DNA from: Rubellimicrobium rubrum | GTDB taxonomy: Bacteria > Pseudomonadota > Alphaproteobacteria > Rhodobacterales > Rhodobacteraceae | Direction of reading: 5' to 3' | DNA length: 57,941 bases | Assembly (NCBI RefSeq): GCF_006152115.1 | Contig: NZ_VDFU01000027.1 | Span: 1 to 57,941 of the forward strand | In this document: piece by piece, positions 44,792-54,023 of the stretch | Position numbering within the stretch: position 1 is the stretch's first letter | Layout: each line of letters begins with the position of its first letter | Position numbers and translations under genes: made by a program | Notes under the pieces: model-generated | The model's input: the letters and a program-made list of their open reading frames with translations, nothing else | Told to the model about the DNA's origin: nothing | Databases searched by the model: none

Positions 44792-46287
44792 ATGCTCGAC
44801 CACTCCCAAGACTCCCGGGAAGCCAAGGCTAAGGCGCTCCGCCTGCGTTACCGGGCCGTCATCGGCGGGCGGTCCGTCGACGCCGCCTCGGGCGACGTCT
44901 TCGACAGCATCAACCCCGCGCCTGGCGACGTACTGGTTCAAGTCGCCGCCTGCGACGCCCCGGACGTGGACCGCGCTGTGGCCGCCGCGCGCCGGGTTAT
45001 CGCATCCGGGGCATGGTCCCGCGTCGTACCGTCCCACCGCGAGGAGGCCCTCCTCCACCTCGCCGGCCTGATCCGCGAGAGCCAAGAAGAGTTGGACCTC
45101 CTCGACCCACCCGACATGGGCAAGCTGATGACGCATGCGGCGACCATCGACGTGCCGGGCGTGGCGGGCATCTGGCAGTGGTAGGCCGAGGTCATCGACA
45201 AGCTCTAGGACTAGGTCGCGCCCACCGGGCGGGGGACCTCGCGCTCGCTCGCCAGATGCCGCTGGGCGTGGTGGGGGCAGTGGTCCCGTGGAACTTCCCG
45301 CTCGACATGGCGATGGGGAAATGCACGCCCGCGCTCACCACCGGGAATGCGGTTGTCCCGAAGCCCGTCGAGCAGTCGCCGCTCTTTGCCTTGCGTCTGG
45401 CGGAACTCGCAGCCGAGGCCGGGCTGCCGGACGGCGTGCTGAACGTGGTCCCGGGCTTCGGCGCAACGGCGGGCCGGGCGCTGGGCCTGAACCCGGATGT
45501 GGACTGCCTCGCCTTCACGGGGTCCACCGCCACCGGCAAGCTCTTCATGCAGTATTCGGGCCAGTCCAACCTCAAGCCGGTCTGGCCCGAGACGGGAGGC
45601 AAGAGTCCGAACCTCGTATTCGCGGATTGCGACAACCTCGACCGGGCCGCGGACATGGCGGCCTTCGGGATCTTCTTCAACCAGGGCGAGGTCTGCTCGG
45701 CCAACTCGCGGCTCTACGTGGAGCGATCCATCCGCGACGGCTTCGTCGAGAAGTTGGTGGAGCGCGCAGAGGCGGCCCAGCCCGGCGATCCGCTCGACCC
45801 CGCCTCGCGCATGGGCGCCATCGTGGACGAGCGGCAGACCCGGAAGATTATGAGCTTCATCGAGGGAGCCCGCGCGACGGCGCGCCTCGTGACCGGGGGG
45901 GAGCGGGTGAGCGTGGATGGCCGCGGCTGCTTCGTCGCGCCCACGATCTTCGAGGATGTGCGCCCCGACGACCCACTGGCGCGGGAGGAGATCTTCGGGC
46001 CGGTGCTGGCCGTGATCCCTTTCGACACGGAGGAGGAGGCCGTGCGGATGGCAAACGACTCGCTCTACGGCCTCGCTGCTTCGGTCTGGACCGACGACCT
46101 GAGCCGCGCGCTGCGGGTGTCGGATGCGCTGCATGCGGGCACCGTGTCCGTGAACACGGTGGATGCCCTTTCGGTGGGGACACCCTTCGGCGGCATGAAG
46201 CAGTCGGGCTTCGGGCGGGACCTGTCGTTGCATTCGCTCGACAAGTACACCGCGCTCAAGACGGTCTGGGTCAAGTACGGCGCGTGA
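44792..46287 (+). pseudogene. Aldehyde dehydrogenase (PuuC-like), broken by three stops and a frameshift
   Basis: The sequence covers a complete-length NAD(P)+-dependent aldehyde dehydrogenase of the gamma-aminobutyraldehyde/betaine aldehyde type. The N-terminal half (from ATG 44792, with GGAGG upstream) reads normally to GVAGIWQW. Then TAG replaces Tyr at 45182, and TAG occurs twice more within 30 bases (WYAEVIDKLYDEVAPTG expected). A frameshift near 45229 follows, and the frame then continues intact from LARQMPLGVVGAVVPWNF to the stop at 46287. Catalytic Cys (NQGEVCSANSRLYV) and Glu (PETGGKSPN) survive. The M20 deacetylase begins three bases after the stop, so the original operon order is preserved. 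The 3' part is unlikely to be an active enzyme alone. Confidence 0.85.
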
Positions 46288-46290
46288 CAA

Positions 46291-47466
46291 ATGGACAGCC
46301 TCGACCTCCTCGCCCGGCTGCTGGCGCATGACAGCGTGAGCCGGAATCCGAACCGCGTCCTGGTCGAGGAGGTGGCGGAACTCCTGCGCGGGGCGGGACT
46401 CGATCCGGTGATCCTGCCCGACGCCTCGGGCGGCAAGGCGAACCTGTTCGTGACGGCCGGGCCCACCGACCGCGCCGGGGTCATGCTGTCGGGGCATACC
46501 GACGTCGTGCCTGTCGATGGGCAGGCTTGGACCGTGCCGCCCTTCGCGCTGACCCGGCGGGACGGGCGCCTTTACGGACGCGGTGCAGCGGATATGAAGG
46601 GTTTCGTCGCCTGCGCATTGAAGGCGGTGCTGGGGGCCGCACAGCGGGACCTGCGGACGCCCTTGCACCTCGCGCTCTCCTACGACGAGGAGCTGGGCTG
46701 CCTCGGCGTGGGCTCCCTAATCGACATGCTCGCCCAGGTGCCACACCGCCCGCGCCTTTGCATCGTGGGGGAGCCCACGGGCATGCAGGTCGCCACCGGG
46801 CACAAGGGCAAGATCGCGCTCCGGGCCACCTGCACGGGACGCGAGGCGCATTCCGCGCTGGCCCCGCTCGGCCTCAACGCGATCCACCTCGCGGCGGACC
46901 TCCTGTCCCGGCTGCGTGCCTTGCAGGAGCAGCTGGAACGTGAGGGGCCCCGCGACACCGACTACGACGTGCCCTACACGACCGTCCATGCCGGCCGCAT
47001 CGACGGGGGCGTCGCGCTCAACATCGTGCCGAACCGCTGCATCCTGGACTTCGAGATCCGCAACGTGGTCGAGGACGACTTGCCCGCGCTCGTGGCCGAA
47101 CTGCGCACCGAGGCCGAGGCAATCGCCCACGCAGCCCGCACCAACGCGCCCGAGGCGGGGATCACGATCGAGGAACTCTCCTCCTATCCAGGCCTCGGGA
47201 CGCCCACGGACGCCGGGGCAGTGCGCTTCGTGCAGTCGCTGACGGGCGCCAATGGCACGACTAAGGTGGCGTTCGGGACCGAAGGCGGGCTCTTCTCCGA
47301 ACGCTTGGGCGTGCCGACGGTGATCTGCGGGCCGGGCTCCATGGCGCAGGGGCACAAGCCCGACGAATACGTCACCGAGGAGCAGTTGGCCCGCTGCGAC
47401 GCCATGCTCGCGCGGTTGCTCGACCGGCTCGAAGCCGGGCTCGACCACGCGCCGGGCGCTGACTGA
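46291..47466 (+). CDS. M20 metallopeptidase, acetylornithine deacetylase (ArgE)-like
   Basis: A 391-residue dinuclear zinc amidohydrolase. Metal and catalytic residues are His69/Asp71 in SGHTDVVP, Asp101 in GRGAADMKG, Glu133/Glu134 in SYDEELGCLG, a Glu in CIVGEPTGMQ and a C-terminal His in MAQGHKPDEYV. The dimerisation domain (about 180-290) carries the GKIALRATCTGREAHSA segment. Annotation as ArgE fits the length and motifs, but the neighbours (broken aldehyde dehydrogenase upstream, divergent FMO/RidA/DUF1028 operon opposite) suggest a catabolic N-acyl amino acid hydrolase. It starts three bases after the aldehyde dehydrogenase stop. Confidence 0.88.
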   Translation: MDSLDLLARLLAHDSVSRNPNRVLVEEVAELLRGAGLDPVILPDASGGKANLFVTAGPTDRAGVMLSGHTDVVPVDGQAWTVPPFALTRRDGRLYGRGAADMKGFVACALKAVLGAAQRDLRTPLHLALSYDEELGCLGVGSLIDMLAQVPHRPRLCIVGEPTGMQVATGHKGKIALRATCTGREAHSALAPLGLNAIHLAADLLSRLRALQEQLEREGPRDTDYDVPYTTVHAGRIDGGVALNIVPNRCILDFEIRNVVEDDLPALVAELRTEAEAIAHAARTNAPEAGITIEELSSYPGLGTPTDAGAVRFVQSLTGANGTTKVAFGTEGGLFSERLGVPTVICGPGSMAQGHKPDEYVTEEQLARCDAMLARLLDRLEAGLDHAPGAD

Positions 47467-47620
47467 GGCGGGGGCTGGTCGCAATGCGCGGAACATGAGA
47501 GCGGGCAGGACACACGCGGACATGACGTGCGGCAAAGCCTCGGCTGACCGATACGCGGCATGGGCTATGCCCCGCCATCGTGCCAAGGGACGGTCCGGAG
47601 CGGCTCGATGGCCGGACCGA

Positions 47621-48550
47621 TCAGTCCGTCCGGATGCCCGGTATCGATGTCGGGGTCACGAGGGCGCGGCAGTGGGCCTCGAAGGCCTCCGTGACGCGGG
47701 TTGGGCGCATTCCCTGGAGGCGCGCCATCCCGAGGCGAAGCGCGCGGGGTCCTCCCGAGAGAGGGCGGTAGACCAGCGGCTTCCCGTCCGGCGCGAGTTC
47801 GGACAGCGGGCGGACGTTCATGAGGAGGAAGCCGAAGCCATTGGCGACCATGGACCGCGCAAGCGCCATATCCCGAGTGCGCGCCGCGATCTGGGGGACG
47901 ACGCCTTTCGGTCCAAAGGCCGAAAGGAAATAGGCGGTGCTTCCGGGCAAATCGAGCAGGATCATCGGCTGGTCGGCGAGGTCGGCGGGCGTTACGACGG
48001 GGAGGTTGACCAGCGGGTGGTCGGGCGGCAGCGCGATATAGGGCGGGATCGGGGCGAGGGGCTCGAACCCGATGCCGGGCGGCACTTCGAGATCGTAGGT
48101 CAGGCAAAGGTCGAGGCTGCCTTGCTGCAGCCCCTCCATAAGGCCCGCGTGGTCGTCCTCCAGTTGCCGGACCTCAACCTCGGGGTGCTTGCGCTCGAAG
48201 CGGGCGCGCAGTTCGGGCAGAACCAAGGCGGAGAAGCTGGACAGGCAGCCGATGGACAGGGGGCCCGACACGCTGGAGCGCAGGTCGGCGGCGAGGACCA
48301 GGACCCGCTCGGCCTGCCGGAGCGCGTCGCGAGCCGCCGCCATGATCCGGTGCCCCGCGGGCGTGAGAACCAAGGCCTGTGCGTGGCGGCGGTGGAAGAG
48401 TTGGACTCCGAGCTCCGCCTCGAGCTGCCCAATCGCGGTGGAGATCGACGGCGCCGAGACGTGGAGCCGCTGGGCCGCCTGAGCGATCGATCCTTCCTCG
48501 CCCACGGCGACCACGTATTCCATCTGACGAAGGGTGATGCGAAGGGCCAT
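47621..48550 (-). CDS. LysR-type regulator at the end of the FMO/RidA/DUF1028 operon
   Basis: A 309-residue LysR-type regulator. The HTH lies in MALRITLRQMEYVVAVGEEGSIAQAAQRLHVSAPSISTAIGQLEAELGVQLFHRRHAQALVLTPAG, followed by an effector domain with SVSGPLSIGCLSSFSALVLPELRARF at its start. It is the fourth gene of a minus-strand operon, 38 bp after the DUF1028 gene, and faces the convergent M20 gene. It may regulate its own operon and the deacetylase genes. Confidence 0.92.
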   Translation of the reverse strand: MALRITLRQMEYVVAVGEEGSIAQAAQRLHVSAPSISTAIGQLEAELGVQLFHRRHAQALVLTPAGHRIMAAARDALRQAERVLVLAADLRSSVSGPLSIGCLSSFSALVLPELRARFERKHPEVEVRQLEDDHAGLMEGLQQGSLDLCLTYDLEVPPGIGFEPLAPIPPYIALPPDHPLVNLPVVTPADLADQPMILLDLPGSTAYFLSAFGPKGVVPQIAARTRDMALARSMVANGFGFLLMNVRPLSELAPDGKPLVYRPLSGGPRALRLGMARLQGMRPTRVTEAFEAHCRALVTPTSIPGIRTD

Positions 48551-48588
48551 GGCCCCTTTGTCCCGCTAAGTGCGGCGGGGCTCAAGCC

Positions 48589-49263
48589 TCAGGGGTCGCC
48601 GGGAACGCCGTAGGATGGGGCTGCCGAGGGATCAAGCGCCCGTTGGACATAGGTGCCCATTTGCGGGCGGTAGACGGCCCAGGCCGCAGCGAGGGCGGCA
48701 ATCGGGTCGTCCTCGGACCAGTCGATGCGGAGATCGACCAAGGGCCAAGGCTGGTCGTGGACGAGGAGGAGCCCTGCGGAATGGACCGGTCCGGCCTCGC
48801 CGCCCGAGTCCCGCCCGGCCGTCAGGGCCAACAGCAGTCGGTGGCCCAGATGGCCTTCGGAGCCATCGAAGGCGTCCAGCATGGCTTGGGGGACGCCTTC
48901 GTGCGACAGAAGATTGCCGCCCGCTGCCGCGTCCTGGCCCCTCGCCTCCGCCCAAAGGCCCAGCGCCCGCTCGCCCGAGTGGATGGACGGGGGACCGTCA
49001 TTGCCCACCGCAAGGACCTGCCGCCATTCCATCGCGGCGCCGCTGCGCCTCAGGATCGCGACGGTCTCCTCGGCGGTCGCGCCCCGTGCCATAAGATCGA
49101 GAGCGCGGGGGCCGAGGCGCGGGTCGGTGACGTTCTGGCTCGCGACCGCGCCTACGCCGGCGCGTGCATGGGCGCATCTCGCGGCGACGGCGGGCGAAGA
49201 GGACGAGATCACCATGCCGAACATGCCCGTCCGTGCGCAGCGTGCGACGAGGGAGAAGGTCAT
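48589..49263 (-). CDS. DUF1028 family protein (Ntn-hydrolase-like fold)
   Basis: A 224-residue protein of the DUF1028 family. It begins MTFSLVARCARTGMFGMVISSSSPAVAARCAHARAGVGAVASQNVTDPRLGPRALDLMARGATAEE, where the first conserved residues after Met (TFSLVARD/C) and the GAVATQN-like segment define the family, and ends with DLRIDWSEDDPIAALAAAWAVYRP. Structural members have an N-terminal nucleophile hydrolase fold, but their reaction is unproven. It starts four bases after the RidA gene and belongs to the same operon. DUF1028 genes are often seen beside RidA and M20 enzymes in amino-compound catabolism. Confidence 0.88.
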   Translation of the reverse strand: MTFSLVARCARTGMFGMVISSSSPAVAARCAHARAGVGAVASQNVTDPRLGPRALDLMARGATAEETVAILRRSGAAMEWRQVLAVGNDGPPSIHSGERALGLWAEARGQDAAAGGNLLSHEGVPQAMLDAFDGSEGHLGHRLLLALTAGRDSGGEAGPVHSAGLLLVHDQPWPLVDLRIDWSEDDPIAALAAAWAVYRPQMGTYVQRALDPSAAPSYGVPGDP

Positions 49264-49267
49264 CGCC

Positions 49268-49681
49268 CTAGTCCGGGATCACGGCGGTGGCGTCGATCTC
49301 CACCAGCCAGTTGGGCCGCGCGAGCGCAACGACCACAAGGCCGGTGGACACGTAGTGGATGCCGGGCAGCATCTCCCCCAGGGTTCGGTAGACTGGCTCC
49401 CGATGGCGCACGTCGGTCAGGTAGATCACGAGCTTGCAGATGTGCTCCGGCCTTGCTCCGGCTTCGGACAGGAGCTGGAGGATGTTCCCAACCACCTTGC
49501 GCGTCTGGTCGGCCGGGTCGTGGCTGTCGATGTCCTGCCCGGTGTCGAGATCCTGCGGGCACTGCCCGCGCAGGAACACGGTCGTGCCCCGCGCCACCAC
49601 GGCATGGGCGAGGTCGTTGGACAGGCGCTGCTCGGGGTAGGTGTCGCGGGTGTTGAAGGGGCGGATCCGGGTATGGGCCAA
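49268..49681 (-). CDS. RidA family reactive-intermediate deaminase-like protein
   Basis: A 137-residue YjgF/YER057c/UK114 protein. It has the trimer core with FLRGQCPQDLDTGQDID, QTRKVVGNILQLLSEAGARPEHICKLVIYLTDVRHREPVYRTLGEML and a C-terminal VVALARPNWLVEIDATAVIPD. The archetypal catalytic Arg (about R105 in RidA, in the motif ARxxLxxxxLVEIE) is at ALARPNWLVEIDA here, so Arg is retained. Function: hydrolysis of enamine/imine intermediates, or a specialised step in the pathway. The start is a TTG with GAGG five bases upstream. Its end is four bases from the DUF1028 start, and it follows the flavoprotein gene by 15 bp. Confidence 0.88.
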   Translation of the reverse strand: MAHTRIRPFNTRDTYPEQRLSNDLAHAVVARGTTVFLRGQCPQDLDTGQDIDSHDPADQTRKVVGNILQLLSEAGARPEHICKLVIYLTDVRHREPVYRTLGEMLPGIHYVSTGLVVVALARPNWLVEIDATAVIPD

Positions 49682-49696
49682 GGGGTCCTCGTACGG

Positions 49697-50941
49697 TCAG
49701 GCGGTGAGCGGCGCGGGCGCGCGGGCGGCGATGCGGTCGGCGACCTCGGCCGCATCCTTCCAGGCGCCCCAGATGAAGGCCGAGCCTCGGCAGGTGAGCC
49801 AAGGCAGTCCGACGAACCAGAGCCCCGGCACCGTCGAGGCGCCGCGGTCGTGAACGGGTCGCCCCTGCGCGTCGAAAGTGCCGGCCCTCAGCCAGCCGAA
49901 GTCGAAGGCATATCCCGTGGCCCAGATGATGGACCCGATGCCCGCCGCCTTCAGGTCCAGTTCAAGGACCGGCTCCGTCAGGCAGGCCGGGTCGGGGTAG
50001 GTGCGCCGCGCCTCCGGATCTTCAGGCAGTTCGAGGCCATGACGCGCCGCATGGGCGTCGGCCTCCTCGAGGACCGACAGGTAGTTTGCGTCGCCCCTCG
50101 CTATGTTGGCCGCAAGGTCCCGGGCAATCCGCAGACGCCCCTCCGAATACCCCTCGGCTCGGCCGAGAAGGTTGATCCCCTCGCCCCCGAGGCGGCGGAA
50201 GTCGATCGTCTCTCCTCCGCGGGTGCCGGAGACGGCGATGGTGACATGCTCTGTCCCGGGGGTGCGGGCTCGGGCGTCCCACTTGCCGAGAGCGCCGAGC
50301 CACCAGGTGAAGTCACGGCCCCGGTAGCGGCGGGGCGGACGGTCGTGGGGGCCCACGCAGAGATGGACGTCCCGGCCGGCGCGATTCAGCTCGTCGGCGA
50401 TCTGGGTGCCCGACGAGCCGGCGCCGACCACCAGGACGCCGCCTTCGGGAAGCTGGTCCGGGTTCCGGTAGGCAGCGGAGTGTATCTGGAACGGAACGAC
50501 GTCGCGCGGGACGAAGTCCGGCACGATGGGCCGCTGGAACGGACCGGTGGCCGCCACAAGGTTCCGCGCCTCGATAGGTCCCGCGGTCGTCTCGATGCGG
50601 AAGCCCGCGCCCGAGGGCAGGGGACGTGCCTCGGTCACCTCGACGCCGCAGTGGATCGGGGCGGCGATGCGTGCGGCGAAGCATTCGAAATAGGCGACGA
50701 TCCGATCCTTGGGGGCGAACGCGTCGGGATCGAGGCCATCGAACTCCTGCGCCGGGAAGCGGTCGTGCCAAGCCGGGCCATTGGCAACGAGAGAGTCCCA
50801 GCGCTCCGACCGCCAGCGCTCTGCGATCCGATGCCGTTCGAGGACGAGGTGGGGCCGCCCGTGCCGGCGCAGATGCGCGCTCATGGCCAGACCCGCCTGG
50901 CCCGCGCCGATGATGAGGGTTTCCACCGTTTCCACTGACAT
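49697..50941 (-). CDS. Flavin-containing monooxygenase-like NAD(P)/FAD oxidoreductase
   Basis: A 414-residue protein with two Rossmann motifs: FAD-binding GAGQAGLAMSAHL (about 11-23) and NAD(P)-binding VVGAGSSGTQIADEL (about 168-182), plus an ATGYAFDF motif near the C-terminus. It resembles the FMO/CzcO-like group (YhiN, CzcO, siderophore-type). The FMO fingerprint FxGxxxHxxxY/F appears only in degenerate form (FQIHSAAYRN), so monooxygenase activity is plausible but unproven. The ATG at 50941 has GAGG eight bases upstream. It heads the RidA/DUF1028/LysR operon, so it may oxidise an amine or its imine product, with RidA clearing a reactive intermediate. Confidence 0.85.
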   Translation of the reverse strand: MSVETVETLIIGAGQAGLAMSAHLRRHGRPHLVLERHRIAERWRSERWDSLVANGPAWHDRFPAQEFDGLDPDAFAPKDRIVAYFECFAARIAAPIHCGVEVTEARPLPSGAGFRIETTAGPIEARNLVAATGPFQRPIVPDFVPRDVVPFQIHSAAYRNPDQLPEGGVLVVGAGSSGTQIADELNRAGRDVHLCVGPHDRPPRRYRGRDFTWWLGALGKWDARARTPGTEHVTIAVSGTRGGETIDFRRLGGEGINLLGRAEGYSEGRLRIARDLAANIARGDANYLSVLEEADAHAARHGLELPEDPEARRTYPDPACLTEPVLELDLKAAGIGSIIWATGYAFDFGWLRAGTFDAQGRPVHDRGASTVPGLWFVGLPWLTCRGSAFIWGAWKDAAEVADRIAARAPAPLTA

Positions 50942-51061
50942 GTTGCGACCTCGTCCGTTTCGCCATGCCCGCAACATCTGGGCCGGCCCTGGAGACAACT
51001 GTATCGAAGCGGAGTTTGGTGAAAAACTATGATCTGGCTTCGCCCAGCTTAGGCATATCCT

Positions 51062-51692
51062 AGGGTTGGTGCATCGGGCTGGGTGTGCCGTGCGCCGATC
51101 CTGAGGGTGCAGACACGGATGGCGTCGCCGATTGCCGCGTACTGGAGCTGCGGAACGTCCGGCAGTCTTCATCCCGGAAGGTCAGGAGCATCCCGTTCAT
51201 CTGGACGGGATGGCCGTGCCCCTGCTTGTGGGTCGTGCATAGTGGGGCTCTTGCGGATGCGGGTTCCACCGAGCAACCGGCGCAGGCCACTGCGGCATAG
51301 GATGCGGGGACGCCAGCCTAGGAGATGGTGATGCCGTGACAGCGCACCAGTGACCCCGACCATGCGCATGGAACCGAGGTGGACGTCCCCGCAGAGGTGC
51401 AGGAGCGTCTCCACGATCTCATGGGAGGTCGTATCGCGATGCGTGTGCCGCACTGACCGCTTGCTCTCCAGCCCGGCTTCACCCTTGGCCGAGCAGGCTT
51501 GCCGCCACGTGCGAGAGTGTGGCCCGGTCCGCCCCTAGGATGCGACAGATTCAGCTGACGTCTTCGGTGGTCTGCGCGTGCTCCAGGATCCGCAGCTTGC
51601 AACGGATCTCTTGCTGGTTGTTGGTCATCGAAGGCACCCTCCTCCTGCACCGGAGTTCATCGACGGTGTCTCTGCACCACGGACAGTCCTAC
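51062..51692 (-). mobile_element. IS481-family element remnant, copy 2
   Basis: Minus-strand relic homologous to copy 1 at 14605-15090. The start NNQQEIRCKLRILEHAQTTEDVS is followed by a stop. Further pieces are HEIVETLLHLCGDVHLGSMRMVG and, near 51060-51250, QYAAIGDAIRVCTLRIGARHTQ, which reaches the start of the DDE catalytic core (QYTAIDDATRVRALRIY). There are several frameshifts and the C-terminal part is missing. The shared leader (GTAGGACTG plus TCCGGTGC) marks the outer end near 51692. It is oriented oppositely to copy 1. Confidence 0.8.
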
Positions 51693-52137
51693 GATCATTG
51701 AATGCTCCTTCCGTGTCTGCGTTCCAGTACGACGTCAGACTTAGCGCCGCCTCAGGAACCGGGGGCGGGACCCAAGGCCTCGCACCGGTCGACGGGGCGT
51801 ACCCTCGATGCACAGCCGCTGCAGCAAGGCTGTCCGGCCCTGGCGCATCATGACGTGGATGGCGGGCATCCCGCTTAGCTTGGGGCCTCTCAAAAGCCGG
51901 TGAGGTGATCGTCGGTCGGCTCGCCTGCCACGAGGGAATTTCCTGCCCCGAGACCGGCCCGACTCCGGCAGCCCGGCTCGGGAGTCTCATGGGGTGGGAT
52001 CCGGCGGCAGATTTGATGACTTGAACCGCGATGATGGGTCGTTCTTCGAGGCGGACCGATCCGAGAGGTGCCGGGACCCCAGCCCCTGTTACATAGGACC
52101 GATCCGTCTCCTTGCGCGTGGTTGGCGGGGATCGTGC
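51693..52137. other. Intergenic region without recognisable gene
   Basis: Between the IS481 relic and the ABC exporter. Only short frames without motifs; nothing supported. Confidence 0.45.
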
Positions 52138-53841
52138 TCAGGCCGCAGCAAGCCGGGCGTAGAGGCCACCTTTGGCGGCGAGTTCTGCATGGCTGCCCAG
52201 TTCGGCGATCCGACCGTCGGCCACGACCGCGATCCGGTCGGCGTGACGGATGGTGGCGAGCCGGTGGGCGATGATGAGCGTGGTGCGACCTTGGGCCAGC
52301 CGGTCGAGAGCCGCTTGGATCTCGCGTTCGGTTTCGGTGTCCAGAGCGCTCGTGGCTTCGTCGAGGATGAGGATCGGCGGATTCTTGAGGAATACGCGGG
52401 CGATGGCCACGCGTTGCTTCTGTCCGCCCGACAGGGTCACGCCCCGCTCGCCCACCACCGTGTCGAGCCCATGGGGCATGGCGTCGATCATGGGGCCGAG
52501 TCGGGCCAGGTCGGCCGCTTCTCGGATCTGGTCCTCGCTGGCGTCCAGCCGGCCATACGCGATGTTGTCCCGAAGCGTGCCGCCGAACAGGAACACGTCC
52601 TGGCTGACGATGCCGATCTGGCGCCGCAAGGAATCGAGGGTGAGGTCCGTCACGGGGATGCCATCGACGGTGATCCGCCCCGCCGTGGGCTCGTAGAAGC
52701 GGGGCAGGAGGGCGAGCGCCGTGGTCTTGCCTGCCCCCGAGGGACCGACGAAGGCCAGCGTCTCGCCGGGACGAACCTCGAAGTCGAGGTCGCGCAGGAC
52801 GGGTCGCGACGGGTCGTAGCCGAAGCCCACGCCCTCGTAGCGCACCGCGCCTGTCAGGCGGGGCGCAGGACGGGCCGCCGGGGCGTCGGTCACATCGGGC
52901 TCGGTCGCGAGAAGGTCGAGGTAACGACGGAAGCCTGCGATCCCCTTGGGATAGGTCTCGATGACGGCCGCGATCTTCTCGAGGGGCCGTACGAACACCC
53001 CAGCCAGGAGCAGAAAGGCCACGAAGCCCCCGGTGGTCATCTCGCCCCGGAGCACGAGCCAGGCGCCCGAGACCATGACGATGACCTGGATGCCGCGCAT
53101 GGCCATGTAGTTGATCGAGATGGAGGCAGCCATGATCCGGTAGGCGTCCAGCTTGGCGCGCCTGTAGTTGGCGTTGTCGCGAGAGAAGAGGTCGCGCTCG
53201 TGGTCCTCGTTGGCGAACGCCTGCACGACGCGGATGCCGCCCACGTTCTCCTCCAGCCGGACGTTGAAGTCGCCCAGGCGCGAGAAGATCGAGCGCCAGG
53301 TGTCGGTCATGCGACCGCCGTAAACGATGACCAGCGCCACGGTGACCGGGACGATGACGGCGGTGAGGGTGGCCAGCCCCGGATGAATGGCGACCATCAG
53401 CGCAAAGGCACCGAGGAAGGTCATGATCGCGATGAAGAGATCCTCTGGCCCGTGGTGCGCGACCTCGCCGATCTCCTCGAGGTCCCGGGTTACCCGCGCC
53501 ACCAGCCGACCCGTGCGCTGCGTGTCGTACCATCGCCAGGAGAGCCGCTGGAGGTGGTCGAAGGCGCGGGCGCGCATTTCGGTTTCAATGTTGATGCCGA
53601 GCTTGTGGCCCCAGTAGGTGACGATCGCCATGAGCCCGGTATTCACGAGGTAGATCGCGAGCAGGACCACCGCAGCGAGGACGGTCAGGGCCAGGTCCCC
53701 CTGCGGCAGCAGCCGGTCGATGAAGACCCGCACCGCGAGGGGAAAGGCGAGTTCCAGGAGGCCAGAAACGACGGCGCAGCCGAAGTCGAGCCAGAACAGG
53801 CCCATCCAGGGACGGTAGTAGGCAAAGAACTGGCGCAGCAT
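52138..53841 (-). CDS. ABC transporter, fused permease/ATPase (exporter half-transporter)
   Basis: A 567-residue type IV ABC exporter half-transporter (MsbA/LmrA-like). An N-terminal six-helix domain (about 1-300) ends near LLLAGVFVRPLEKIA; the nucleotide-binding domain (about 335-560) has Walker A GPSGAGKTT, Q-loop QIGIVSQDVFLFGG, signature LSGGQKQRVAIAR, Walker B ILILDEATSALD and switch His in IAHRLATIR. It would act as a homodimer to export a lipid, drug or peptide. The start at 53841 has GGAGAG eight bases upstream; a longer frame is not supported. Next to a siderophore receptor it could export a siderophore or xenobiotic, but nothing decides this. Confidence 0.92.
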   Translation of the reverse strand: MLRQFFAYYRPWMGLFWLDFGCAVVSGLLELAFPLAVRVFIDRLLPQGDLALTVLAAVVLLAIYLVNTGLMAIVTYWGHKLGINIETEMRARAFDHLQRLSWRWYDTQRTGRLVARVTRDLEEIGEVAHHGPEDLFIAIMTFLGAFALMVAIHPGLATLTAVIVPVTVALVIVYGGRMTDTWRSIFSRLGDFNVRLEENVGGIRVVQAFANEDHERDLFSRDNANYRRAKLDAYRIMAASISINYMAMRGIQVIVMVSGAWLVLRGEMTTGGFVAFLLLAGVFVRPLEKIAAVIETYPKGIAGFRRYLDLLATEPDVTDAPAARPAPRLTGAVRYEGVGFGYDPSRPVLRDLDFEVRPGETLAFVGPSGAGKTTALALLPRFYEPTAGRITVDGIPVTDLTLDSLRRQIGIVSQDVFLFGGTLRDNIAYGRLDASEDQIREAADLARLGPMIDAMPHGLDTVVGERGVTLSGGQKQRVAIARVFLKNPPILILDEATSALDTETEREIQAALDRLAQGRTTLIIAHRLATIRHADRIAVVADGRIAELGSHAELAAKGGLYARLAAA

Positions 53842-53933
53842 GGGACGTTCTCTCCGGCGGCCCCTTTGACCGCAGCATGGGACGGGTCGTCCGGCGCATC
53901 TAGCGGGCCGGTGGCGGGGGCTCCAGACAAAGT

Positions 53934-53964
53934 GCCGCCGGAACCCGAGGGAGGCTCCGGCGGC
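53934..53964 (-). terminator. Hairpin between TonB receptor and ABC exporter genes
   Basis: Perfect 9-bp stem GCCGCCGGA / TCCGGCGGC with a 13-nt loop, in the 182-bp gap after the TonB receptor stop on the minus strand. Confidence 0.5.
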
Positions 53965-54023
53965 GGACGGCTCGGGAGGGCCGTTTGGGGTTGTTGGGCG
54001 GGTCCTTTGGGAGGCCGTCGGGC

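Noticed and set aside
45182-45214. TAG codons in the aldehyde dehydrogenase as pyrrolysine or stop-codon recoding
   Set aside because: A frameshift follows immediately, three stops cluster where Tyr and Glu are expected, and neighbouring residues are degraded, so it is a pseudogene.
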